64,000 nt of DNA. Origin: Tethybacter castelli. Lineage in GTDB: Bacteria; Pseudomonadota; Gammaproteobacteria; Tethybacterales; Tethybacteraceae. The notes under the pieces are model-generated. The model searched no databases. It was not told the DNA's origin and saw only the letters and a program-made list of their open reading frames with translations. The stretch covers positions 5,450 through 69,449 of the forward strand of contig JAZHEJ010000058.1 in assembly GCA_036679665.1 (NCBI GenBank). The letters run 5' to 3'. Every line of letters starts with the position of its first letter. The first letter of the stretch is position 1. Of this stretch, positions 10,101 through 18,294 are shown in pieces. Position numbers and translations under genes: made by a program.

Positions 10101-10144
10101 ACAAGCGCGTCTGGGAAGTGCTTTCCGGGGAGGCTAGCGCATGA
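7105..10144 (+). CDS. hamB: HamB-like superfamily 2 helicase, Hachiman defence (contains assembly gap)
   Basis: About 1,010 codons including 98 Ns at 7429-7526. The frames on either side differ by one, so the true gap length is 1 modulo 3 (97 or 100, for example) if the gene is intact. After an N-terminal helical part the helicase core is clear: Walker A MPTSGGKT (7877-7900), motif Ia YVAPTRALSAQ, a TPEKL motif, DEAH (8207-8218), and motif VI QGINFP followed by NLAGRAGR (about 8926-9030). A long helical C-terminal region follows. Size and pairing with the preceding nuclease gene fit HamB. Start ATG overlaps hamA (ATGA) and the stop overlaps the hsdR remnant (ATGA), so this was one transcription unit. 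Apart from the gap no stop or frameshift is seen. Confidence 0.6.
7429..7526. other. Assembly gap of 98 N
   Basis: Unknown bases inside the helicase gene. The reading frame before the gap (codons in phase with 7105) and after it (in phase with the helicase core) are offset by one base, so the stated length is not exact if the gene is intact. Confidence 0.95.
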
Positions 10145-10620
10145 CCGATTTCACCGAAGACCACGTCGAGTGGGCGGCACTCGCCTGGCTAGAAAGCGTG
10201 GGCTGGCGGATCGTCAACGGGCCGGAAATCGCGCCGGGCGAGCCGGACGCCGAGCGCGAGAGTCATGAGCAAATCGTTCTCGAACGCCGCCTGCGCGACG
10301 CTTTGGCGCGGAACAATCCGAGCCTGCCGTCCGAGGGATCAACGACGCCCTGCGCAAACTTCTCCGCCCCAAGGGCGTCGAACCAATCCGGCGGAACCGG
10401 AACCTGCACCGCCTGCTGGTGGACGGCGTGACCGTGGAATACCGCGACGATGACGACGGAATCCGCGGCACGTAAGCGTGCGTGATCGACTTCGACCGGC
10501 CCGAGGCGAACGACTGGCTGGCCGTCAACCAGTTCACCGTCGTCGACACAAGCGCGCGCCGTCCCGACGTGGTGCTGTTCGTCAACGGCCTTCAGCTCGC
10601 CGTGATCGAATTGCTTGCAT
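10141..10620 (+). pseudogene. hsdR N-terminal remnant (type I restriction subunit)
   Basis: Begins MTDFTEDHVEWAALAWLESV, the conserved start of one HsdR group, then ERESHEQIVLERRLRDALAR. A frameshift follows near 10325. HsdR sequence continues in other frames (about 10350-10470: LRKLLRPKG, NRNLHRLLVDGVTVEYRDD; about 10480-10610: VIDFDRPEANDWLAVNQFTV and RPDVVLFVNGLQLAVIEL). The alignment stops exactly before the lysine of the nuclease ExK motif, where unrelated AT-richer DNA begins. Only about 150 of some 1,000 residues remain, so restriction activity is lost. The ATG overlaps the helicase stop. The right edge, about 10620, is a module boundary. Confidence 0.7.
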
Positions 10621-10745
10621 ATGGCCTAGCTCACAGAATTTCGCCGGCCACTTGACCTTGGTCATGCCCTAATAGTGGTCTTAGTGGTCTTCGATAGCTT
10701 GCTTTTCCAGTTCTCAATTCGTCTAGCGTTTGGATAGAACCACTT
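10621..10745. other. Module junction, nothing recognised
   Basis: 125 bases between the truncated hsdR remnant and the end of sbcC. Base composition drops from GC-rich to AT-rich here. No coding frame or repeat is evident. Confidence 0.4.
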
Positions 10746-13700
10746 CTAATGATAACTCTGTACTGTCTGCTTTCCGCATCCAGGCCCGGATATATGACTC
10801 CTGCCGCTGGTCTGAGGTATTACCTGGATCTGTGCGCTGATCCTCTCTTTTAAGGCTGGTACGTGTGAAATGACGCCGATCAGTTTGCTGTCGTGTTGCA
10901 AGCCTGCGAGGGTTTCCAGAACGGTATCGAGGGCTTCCTCGTCTAGGGTGCCAAAACCTTCATCCAAAAACAGCGAATCCACCCGGACATTCTTGCTGGC
11001 CATACGGGACAAACCCAGTGCCAGAGACAGGCTAACAATAAAGCACTCGCCTCCGGAGAGGTTCTTTGTGGACCGAATCTCTCCAGCCTGATAGTTGTCG
11101 ACCACATTGAGCTCCAAAGGCTGAGTGTCATCACGAACCAGCAAGTAGCGGTCGGTCAATTCCTGTAGTTGCCGGTTAGCGTGACCAATCATCATGTCGA
11201 AGGTTAGTCCCTGGGCATAATTGCGGTATTTCTTACCATCTGCAGAGCCGATCAATTCGTGTAAATGTTCCCACCTGCTAGACTCTTTTGACTGAGCTTC
11301 GATTGCTGATTTCTTTTCTTTTATCCGCTCATTTGCTTTCGTATTCTCATTCAGTTTGTGCTTAAATCCGGCAATGATGTCACGTAGCTCTCTCAGGGCT
11401 TCATCGTACTCCTTGAGTTGGCGCTCAAGCTCATTCAAAGTCTTGTCGGTAATCTTGCTGTCCATCTCCAAAGTTAAGCGATCTTTCCGATCTTTTTGTC
11501 TAGCTTTCAAACCAAATAGCCGCTCATCAAAATTCTTGGCCATGGCTTCTAGTTCAGCCTTACGTTCTGAGGAAAGTCTAGCCGCCAAAAACTGCTCTTC
11601 ATTTGAAAAGCCAACGGGTGCAAGCGCTGCGAAAAAATCAGTTTCCAGCTTTCTCAGTTTCGGCTCTTGTTGGTTGATGCGTTTATTCAGAGATTCGACA
11701 TCAGCCTTCGCGGTATTCCATTGTTGTTGGAGCTCATTATGCCGTTCTCTGACCTGCTTTTCAACACCTTCGGCATCAGAAATCGCCTTATTCAAACTGC
11801 CCTCTTCATCGTCAGGATTCTTGTCGCCGTACAGTTTTTCACGCTCAACACTTTTGGTAGAGAGTAACTTTTTCAAAGACTTCAAGCTTTTCAATTTCTC
11901 GGCTAGGCCGGAGTTTTGAGTTTCGATAACCGCATCCAAACGCTTTAACTCGCTGGCGAAATCGGCAATCTGTTGCTCAATGTCTGCCTTTTTCTTGACC
12001 TGGACCTGCCATTTCTTCAGCCGTGCTCTTAGGATGTCGAGTAATGATGAAATATCCGTTTCAGGGATGTCCTCAATACCAAGCGGCACAAGTTTGTTAA
12101 ATACAACCTGCCTACGTTCGGCAAAAGCAGCACGGAGTTTCACAAGGCCGTCCTTTACCTCAGCAAGAGCATTCTCGGAAGTTTTCTTGTCATTAGACGC
12201 TGCTGACTCCATTTTTTCAGCCTCCGTCAGTTTTTTACCGGCCAAGCTTTCATTTTTTTCTAATTTTTTGATGGCGGCTTCCATATCTTCCGCTTTGCTA
12301 ATCAGCTTGGTCAGCTTCTCAATTTTTTGTTCGGTTTCATCAAGGGCAGGGACATTTCCTTCCGCGAATGGGTGTTCGATTGCTCCACAAAGTGGACAAG
12401 GCTTGCCGTCTTCCAATTTTGCCCGGTGATCTTCAAGCTCCGCTATTTTTGTTAGATAGATTTTTTTACACTGCAGAGTATCCTTTTTGTTCCGATATTC
12501 TTTCAACGAGCGTTCTTTTAACAGCTGACTCATTGCATCTTTGCTTTGCTGAATCTGTTCTGATGTGTCCTCAAGTTTCTGTTTCAGAACGCCTGATTGT
12601 TTCTGACAGTCGTCGAGTGTCTTTGTCGCAAGTTCCAGAGCCGTCGTGGTCGTTTCTTGATCTACCTTTTTTTGAACAATTTCATTTTGCTTAAAGAGTA
12701 AGCCGCTGAACTGTTCTTCAACACCAGCAAGACCGCTGATCAGCCATTCATCCCGTGCATGCTCCTTGAGGAAACCATCCACAAGTTTTAGCTTCTCTTT
12801 AGCCTCGGATACTGTTTCACGCTTTTCAAGCAAGTCATCTTTGTTAATTTCAATCTTTTCCGCATCATTCTTGCAGCTCTCATTACCTTCTGAAACAGCC
12901 GTTTTCTGATCAATAAGTTTCTGATCCAGAAAGCGAACCTTCTGCAAGGTAGGAGCAGCCGTTTTTAGCTCTTTTTTAGCCAGAGCGGTCTTTTGCTCTG
13001 CCAATTTTAATGTTTCAGCCTGTTCGTTAACGGAAGATTCAAGTTTTGAAAAAGCCTCTTTTTCAGTTTTTAATGCTGCTCTGTCATCCGCCTGTTGTTT
13101 GCGGGTCGCCGTGAGCGTATCGTATTCTATGTACAGTGAGGCGGCACTCAAAAACCGGTTGAGCTTTTCACGATCCGGTTCGAACTCCTTAGCTTCGATT
13201 TGCAGCTTGCTCTCCTCGTCAGCAAGGTTGTCAATTTCCCTTTTCAGTTCATTGATGTTGGTGAGCCATTCAATGGCCTTCCCGGTGTCAGCAAACTTGG
13301 CTGCAAGGTCTGTCTCTTCTTTTTGCTTTGTCTTAAGTGCCTGCACGATCGCTTGCTCCTGCTCACGCTCAAGTATCACAATGCCTTTCGTTTCGGCCTG
13401 CAGCTGATTCAGCTTTACACGCTCTTCGCGCTGCCGCTCATGGATACGGATGGATATTTGGCTGTAGATCTCAGTACCCGTTATCTGCTCCAGGATCGGA
13501 GACCGATCATCCGGTGCCGCCTGGAGGAATGCGGCAAAGTCTCCTTGGGCCAGCAACATCGAGCGAGTGAAACGGTCAAAATCCATGCCGGTAGCCGACT
13601 CGATCTGATCGGCAACCCTTCTAATCTTGGATTCGAAAATTTCTCCAGTATCGGCATTGGCAATTTCGTGTTTTGATGTCTGGAACTCCCCATCCGGCTT

Positions 13701-14009
13701 TTTACGCGTCCGGTGTTGGCTCCAGTGACATCGGTAACGCCCAGACTGTGTTTCAAAAATCACCTCGGCAAAACATTCGCCAGTTTTGCGGGACATGATT
13801 TCGTTGTCGCTTTTGGTGACCTTGTTCAGACGAGGCGTCCGCCCATATAGGGCGAGGCAAATAGCATCGAATATCGTGGTTTTTCCGGCACCAGTGGGGC
13901 CGGTGATAGCGAAAATGCCGTCAGACGCGAAGGCCTGGTTCGTCAGGTCGATTTGCCATTCGCCTACCAGTGAATTCAGATTCTTGAATCGGACTTGCAG
14001 TATTCTCAT
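10746..14009 (-). CDS. sbcC: DNA repair exonuclease subunit SbcC (Rad50-like ATPase)
   Basis: 1,087 residues. SbcC is the SMC-like ATPase of the SbcCD complex, which opens hairpins and trims protein-blocked DNA ends. Walker A GPTGAGKT is at 37-44, followed by Q-loop sequence (SMLLAQGDFAAFL). Long coiled coils flank a zinc hook CPLC (residues 538-541). The C-terminal half has the ABC signature LSGGE (about 984-988) and Walker B SLFLDEGFGTLDEE (about 1015-1028). SbcD lies 11 bases upstream on the same strand. Base composition is lower in GC than the core genes, so this copy is likely part of the island rather than the resident repair locus. Confidence 0.93.
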   Translation of the reverse strand: MRILQVRFKNLNSLVGEWQIDLTNQAFASDGIFAITGPTGAGKTTIFDAICLALYGRTPRLNKVTKSDNEIMSRKTGECFAEVIFETQSGRYRCHWSQHRTRKKPDGEFQTSKHEIANADTGEIFESKIRRVADQIESATGMDFDRFTRSMLLAQGDFAAFLQAAPDDRSPILEQITGTEIYSQISIRIHERQREERVKLNQLQAETKGIVILEREQEQAIVQALKTKQKEETDLAAKFADTGKAIEWLTNINELKREIDNLADEESKLQIEAKEFEPDREKLNRFLSAASLYIEYDTLTATRKQQADDRAALKTEKEAFSKLESSVNEQAETLKLAEQKTALAKKELKTAAPTLQKVRFLDQKLIDQKTAVSEGNESCKNDAEKIEINKDDLLEKRETVSEAKEKLKLVDGFLKEHARDEWLISGLAGVEEQFSGLLFKQNEIVQKKVDQETTTTALELATKTLDDCQKQSGVLKQKLEDTSEQIQQSKDAMSQLLKERSLKEYRNKKDTLQCKKIYLTKIAELEDHRAKLEDGKPCPLCGAIEHPFAEGNVPALDETEQKIEKLTKLISKAEDMEAAIKKLEKNESLAGKKLTEAEKMESAASNDKKTSENALAEVKDGLVKLRAAFAERRQVVFNKLVPLGIEDIPETDISSLLDILRARLKKWQVQVKKKADIEQQIADFASELKRLDAVIETQNSGLAEKLKSLKSLKKLLSTKSVEREKLYGDKNPDDEEGSLNKAISDAEGVEKQVRERHNELQQQWNTAKADVESLNKRINQQEPKLRKLETDFFAALAPVGFSNEEQFLAARLSSERKAELEAMAKNFDERLFGLKARQKDRKDRLTLEMDSKITDKTLNELERQLKEYDEALRELRDIIAGFKHKLNENTKANERIKEKKSAIEAQSKESSRWEHLHELIGSADGKKYRNYAQGLTFDMMIGHANRQLQELTDRYLLVRDDTQPLELNVVDNYQAGEIRSTKNLSGGECFIVSLSLALGLSRMASKNVRVDSLFLDEGFGTLDEEALDTVLETLAGLQHDSKLIGVISHVPALKERISAQIQVIPQTSGRSHISGPGCGKQTVQSYH

Positions 14010-14020
14010 CGGCAGCCTCT

Positions 14021-15268
14021 CTATTCAGCCTTCACATCGTCTTCATAAATAGACAAAACCGTTTCTTGGTAGGCTCTAAGTAGTTCTGGCCGCTGATTTT
14101 CTGGGATGTCATGAACGTTTAGGAATCGTTCAAACACTTCATACACATTCAGATCGTCAAGTGTTTTCTCTTCATAAATTTGTCTCAGTACACGATTGAT
14201 GATGCGGATGTTCTTGATCCGGAGGATTTCCATCTGGGTGTCGGAAGTCGCAGCCTCCAATCGTTCACGCAAGTCGTTGATAATTTCGTCACCTTCGTAA
14301 ATGACTTCGAGCCAACCATGAGAGTCCATTGCCGACAATTCGAGGATGTGGCTTGAAATGCAGTTCCAGTCTCCCTTGACACGCTCAAGTTTCTGAAACA
14401 CAGGTACATCAACTAGTTGTACGGATGAAACTGTGCTGTTGCCCTCTTCCTGATCAAAAACAATCTGGCAAACACTCTTCTGCTGTTTTGCCTCACCGAA
14501 TCCCATGGGCAGCGGAGAGCCACTGTACCTTATGGTTTCAAAATTGTTCACTATTTGAGGAACATGGAGATGTCCAAGCGCCAGATAATCAAAGCTCACA
14601 GGGAAAATCCCAGTCGTAACGTGAGCTAGGGAGCCAACATAAAGTTCACGCACACCATCACCATCTACGGTTTTTCCGCCAGCCGTAAACAAATGCCCCA
14701 TGCCCACAATCGGAACATGAACCCCGAGTTCCTTGCGTTTGTTTTCAGCTAAAGTGGCAACTGCTGCGTAATGGTTTCGGATGCCGTCTATCAGTTTTTG
14801 CTCTTTGTCCTCGACGCTCTCATCAGCTTCCGCCACACGGATATCCCTGTCGCGAAGATAGGGTACGGCACAGACAATCAATTCCGGAACGTCTTGCTTA
14901 TTATGAAGCACCAGTACTTCATCCTCCGGTAATTCAGTGCTTCTTCCGATTACGTAAACATTAAGAGCCTTGAGCAGCTTCTTGGGTGCATTTAAAAATG
15001 ACGGCGAATCGTGGTTACCCGCGATGACGATAACATGTCGACAGGTTAATTCGGTTGCTACCCGGCACAAAAACCGGTAATAGAGCTCCTGGGCACGATT
15101 GCTTGGAGTGCTGGTGTCAAAGACATCACCTGCTACTAGCAGCACATCAATTGAATTTTCTTGAATCGTCTCAGCAAGCCAGGTCAAAAAAGATTCGAAC
15201 TCTTCGTAGCGTTGTCTACCATAAAGAGTGCGCCCAATGTGCCAGTCGGATGTGTGGAGAATTTTCAT
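14021..15268 (-). CDS. sbcD: DNA repair exonuclease subunit SbcD (Mre11-like nuclease)
   Basis: 415 residues, typical of SbcD. This is the manganese-dependent nuclease that partners SbcC. The metallophosphoesterase motifs are complete: SDWHIGR (residues 7-13), GDVFDTSTPS (about 47-56), GNHDSPSF (about 84-91), GMGHLF and ALGHLHVPQ further on. The capping and SbcC-binding parts follow in the C-terminal third. It begins with ATG 23 bases after the end of the rloC-like gene and ends 11 bases before sbcC, so the three genes are very probably co-transcribed. Confidence 0.93.
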   Translation of the reverse strand: MKILHTSDWHIGRTLYGRQRYEEFESFLTWLAETIQENSIDVLLVAGDVFDTSTPSNRAQELYYRFLCRVATELTCRHVIVIAGNHDSPSFLNAPKKLLKALNVYVIGRSTELPEDEVLVLHNKQDVPELIVCAVPYLRDRDIRVAEADESVEDKEQKLIDGIRNHYAAVATLAENKRKELGVHVPIVGMGHLFTAGGKTVDGDGVRELYVGSLAHVTTGIFPVSFDYLALGHLHVPQIVNNFETIRYSGSPLPMGFGEAKQQKSVCQIVFDQEEGNSTVSSVQLVDVPVFQKLERVKGDWNCISSHILELSAMDSHGWLEVIYEGDEIINDLRERLEAATSDTQMEILRIKNIRIINRVLRQIYEEKTLDDLNVYEVFERFLNVHDIPENQRPELLRAYQETVLSIYEDDVKAE

Positions 15269-15291
15269 TGGGGCTCCACCACTGTCCGGGA

Positions 15292-17712
15292 TTATTCAGC
15301 AAGCCCCTCAGTCACACCGATACTTTGAAGTAAGGCTGAATACTGATGTGGGTCATTTTTTTTAATTTTATCCAAGATAAATTTTGCTGTGGTTTTCATC
15401 TCTGGGAAATCATTATGTATAACATTACGCTCTAATACATCCTTTAAATGAGAGAACTCATTGTTGATACTATGCGTTAGCGACACAGATACTGAATCAT
15501 ATCCGAAAAACTTCTCCAACTTTTCATTCATTGTCATTGAATTTGGGTACTTGAAGTACAAGAATACCTCAAGAAACTTGCGGGCATTGTTCCCAAAATT
15601 ATAGTAACAGTCATGTTTTTCATAACTATTAATTTTCGCAAAAGCACATTTGTGAATCTGATGAAATAAGAAATTGAATTCAGTAACGTATTCCTTCATA
15701 TATTCAGGCATCAATTGAATATCACTGACTTGATCCTCCCGGGGAATGATGAAATATTGAGATTTGCATTTTTTCATAGCACCAGGAAGCCTTTTCAAAT
15801 ACTTCAAAAATTCCAAGTTATGAGTCGATATGAACAGCTGCTTAAAACGGTTGGAATTGTTTGATTTTCCAACTAAAGTCTTGTCAGGCTTTACAATCTT
15901 TACATTTATGATGCTGTAGACAAAAAAGATATGGTTTGCATCAAGACTGGAAACGGGATCATCAATCCAGATAATCGGCTGGTTACCTTTAGTCTTAACA
16001 TCCTCCAGCTTTGCCACAAAATAACAAAAAGCTATCAGGTTGCATTCTCCCTCACTGAGGTGAAATGCTTTCTCGTCGTTCCGAGTGACTTCAAATCGGT
16101 ATCCCGGTGACACATTTTTGGAATTGTCTTCTATGGCTTTTAGTGAAAGAAACTGGTGACCAAAGAAATGCTTCAAATAGTAATTTACCCGGTCAGCGCC
16201 CTTGCTTTCATCTTTCAGCCGGTCTTTCAGTTCACTAATTTTTGCTTGTTTTGTATCAACCTTTTTATTTACAGAGTTCCTAACTTTCTCCGCATCGTTC
16301 ATTGCCTTTTCCAACGCAATATTTTTGTCACGTTTTTCCTCATAATTAATGATGTTTTTATAAGTAAAAACCTCATAAAGTCGCAGAGTATTGCTAGCTT
16401 TAGATTGATCGGTGCTCAGCGTATCAGTATGCTTATTAGAATCGTTTCTGATTTGTTCATATGAATCCCTAACCGCATTCAAATCATCTTCAGCAGACTC
16501 AGAAGCATCTAATTTAAAAATTGTAAAAATGTCATTTTTTCGTTTTTCGACCTGTTCTTTTATGGTATTTAAATTTTCACTATAAATAGTAGATTGGGTT
16601 GATAATTGTTCTTCCAACGAATCCAATTCAGTATTTAAACTAGAAGAGAAATCCGTTTTATTAATTATCAATAGATTGGGAACACGTGACTGTTCAAGTT
16701 CAATCAATTCGAGCAGATTATCCAAAGCTTGCCGATGTTTTTCAGACTCTTCATTAAAATGTTTTTCCAGCTTCTCCCATAAATCTTTTGGCAAGTCGTT
16801 ACCACAAAATGCGCACTTATCTCTTTTATTTAGATGATATTCCCTACCTTGCCTCACCCACATCTGCAACGCTGCATCATGTAGCAATTCCTGAATTGAA
16901 TCAGATGCTTGAATCTTTTTTTCAATTAGTTCTCTTGCCGTTGGTAAGATTTTAGAATATTGGAGATTGAAATGTAACGATTCTGAGATCTCTGGTTTAG
17001 ATTCTTCTTTGAGAAGGGCTTCATATCTGATTACCTGCTGGTCAGTAGGAGGGGAATAAGTTTTTTTAGTTACAATTTTTAAGTCTGCTTGTATTTTGGT
17101 AAAATTGTAGTTGGAATCATTAAATCTTTTATCGTATCTGATTCCTTTGATTCGATCAATGGCTTTATAACGTAATTCTTTCTCCAATTCTTTAAACTTA
17201 TCTTTATAAATTTTGCTAGCTTCAGTGTATTTTTCTTCAGCACCTAAAAGCTCCCCTAGCAAGCCTGACTTTTCCTCCTCGCTACCTAGTTCAGTTTCAT
17301 GCTTTTCGATGTCTTTTTCAACCTTGGCATTGTCTTCTCCCAAAATGGCAAATGAATTAATGGGCTGTTCTTCATCAAAAATGAAGCGCAGGTTATCTTT
17401 TACAAAATCTTCATTGAAAACCCGAACCAGTTGACCATGACTGCTCAATGCGTTTTGCGTGGCAATGGTGCCGTCGGAGAAAGACAACTGAAATTCAGCT
17501 GAACTATATTTGTCTGAAATCGAGCCAATTTCGAGTGCCCTAAATATCCGTGAAAGAGTTGTTTTGCCTGAATAATTACGCCCATAAAAAATATTGATTT
17601 TTTTAAACTCATCATTGTTACCGTCTTTATTCTTTATGGAGTCTACCCAGCTAAAGTCTTGAAAAACTGCCATGTTATTAATAAAATCAATTTTATTTAT
17701 ACTTTTGCTCAT
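15292..17712 (-). CDS. rloC: RloC-like anticodon nuclease (ABC ATPase, zinc hook, tRNase)
   Basis: 806 residues. Walker A GRNYSGKTT (44-52) opens an ABC ATPase head. Long charged coiled coils flank a zinc-hook motif CAFC (300-303). The second half has signature LSEGE (552-556), Walker B IIWIDDP (580-586) and the H-loop STHN (H631). The C-terminal domain carries R711, E715 and H747: the R-x3-E-x31-H spacing equals the catalytic triad R320/E324/H356 of PrrC. RloC enzymes excise the wobble nucleotide of tRNA after DNA damage or phage attack and so halt translation. PrrC lacks the zinc hook, hence RloC. The gene is AT-rich against its neighbours and first in a likely rloC-sbcD-sbcC operon. Confidence 0.78.
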   Translation of the reverse strand: MSKSINKIDFINNMAVFQDFSWVDSIKNKDGNNDEFKKINIFYGRNYSGKTTLSRIFRALEIGSISDKYSSAEFQLSFSDGTIATQNALSSHGQLVRVFNEDFVKDNLRFIFDEEQPINSFAILGEDNAKVEKDIEKHETELGSEEEKSGLLGELLGAEEKYTEASKIYKDKFKELEKELRYKAIDRIKGIRYDKRFNDSNYNFTKIQADLKIVTKKTYSPPTDQQVIRYEALLKEESKPEISESLHFNLQYSKILPTARELIEKKIQASDSIQELLHDAALQMWVRQGREYHLNKRDKCAFCGNDLPKDLWEKLEKHFNEESEKHRQALDNLLELIELEQSRVPNLLIINKTDFSSSLNTELDSLEEQLSTQSTIYSENLNTIKEQVEKRKNDIFTIFKLDASESAEDDLNAVRDSYEQIRNDSNKHTDTLSTDQSKASNTLRLYEVFTYKNIINYEEKRDKNIALEKAMNDAEKVRNSVNKKVDTKQAKISELKDRLKDESKGADRVNYYLKHFFGHQFLSLKAIEDNSKNVSPGYRFEVTRNDEKAFHLSEGECNLIAFCYFVAKLEDVKTKGNQPIIWIDDPVSSLDANHIFFVYSIINVKIVKPDKTLVGKSNNSNRFKQLFISTHNLEFLKYLKRLPGAMKKCKSQYFIIPREDQVSDIQLMPEYMKEYVTEFNFLFHQIHKCAFAKINSYEKHDCYYNFGNNARKFLEVFLYFKYPNSMTMNEKLEKFFGYDSVSVSLTHSINNEFSHLKDVLERNVIHNDFPEMKTTAKFILDKIKKNDPHQYSALLQSIGVTEGLAE

Positions 17713-17742
17713 GATATTACCTTCCGCTTCATATTTTAGTGT

Positions 17743-17759
17743 TTAGACGACTCGTCTAA
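17743..17759. promoter_or_regulatory. Perfect 17-base palindrome upstream of rloC (operator candidate)
   Basis: TTAGACGA-C-TCGTCTAA has two perfect 8-base arms around one base, starting 31 bases upstream of the rloC ATG. The TAGAC...GTCTA form resembles operators of TetR-family repressors. No TetR gene is in the window, so it may be a regulatory site for rloC or a leftover from a lost neighbour. Confidence 0.4.
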
Positions 17760-17907
17760 CAACTAGACAGAGTGATGCTAATCCACCTGCCCACGCTTAA
17801 TCCAATTGATTCTACAGTCCAGTTTTTTTTCAATGCTTTGTAGCAAAATTGTATAGCATTCTAGCTGTTGAAGGTAATTATTGAACGTTAGTTTCGGTGC
17901 CTCAAGA

Positions 17908-18157
17908 TACCGCCTTTGGTGTGGGTGACTTCCGGATGAAACTGCAATCCGTACAATTTTTTCGCCTCGTTGGCCATCGCCATGACCGGGGTTGAATCGC
18001 CTTTGGCCAGCAGCGTGAAATCATCCGGCAACTTGCTGACTTGGTCGCCGTGGCTCATCCACACCGGCAACGACTCGCTATGCGAGTTGGCGTCGAATAA
18101 CGGCGACCCTTGAGTTAGCCGCGCCAAACTATGCCCGTAGCTGCACCGGTCGGCGTT
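17908..18157 (-). pseudogene. Diverged internal fragment of guaA
   Basis: About 250 bases match the glutaminase part of the intact guaA (29270-29516) at roughly 90 percent by eye, on the same strand. The peptide runs from CSYGHSLARLTQGSPLFDAN through LPVWMSHGDQVSKLPDDFTL to LYGLQFHPEVTHTKGG, with substitutions that mostly keep the frame. It lacks the start, the nucleophile cysteine and the whole synthetase domain. It sits between the rloC module and an istB scrap, so it marks a recombination junction. The differences show either an old duplication or import from a related strain. Confidence 0.8.
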
Positions 18158-18192
18158 CAACTCTGATTGCCAGTAAGCTATTGACATAACAC

Positions 18193-18270
18193 TGGCACGA
18201 ATACATCGGTGAGGAAACGATTGCGGACGCTATCCTCGACCGCCTGCTTCATGAAAAAGATGCAACATGA
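18193..18270 (+). pseudogene. istB C-terminal scrap (IS21-type)
   Basis: Reads WHEYIGEETIADAILDRLLH and then runs out. This is the conserved C-terminus of IstB, the ATPase helper of IS21 transposases (usual form W..YIGD.T.ADAILDRL.H). Only some 25 codons remain and the rest of the element is absent. It lies directly upstream of the type I RM locus and may have delivered or trimmed it. Confidence 0.55.
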
Positions 18271-18294
18271 AACTTGACTCTGAGGTAAACTGAC

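Noticed and set aside
10746..17712. The island ATPases as a Wadjet, Lamassu or Gabija system.
   Set aside because: The genes carry diagnostic SbcC, SbcD and RloC features and lack the partner genes of those systems.
17888..18187. A 99-codon minus-strand open frame as a real small gene.
   Set aside because: Its sequence is the middle of guaA with unrelated ends; no start signal or complete domain, so it is a fragment.
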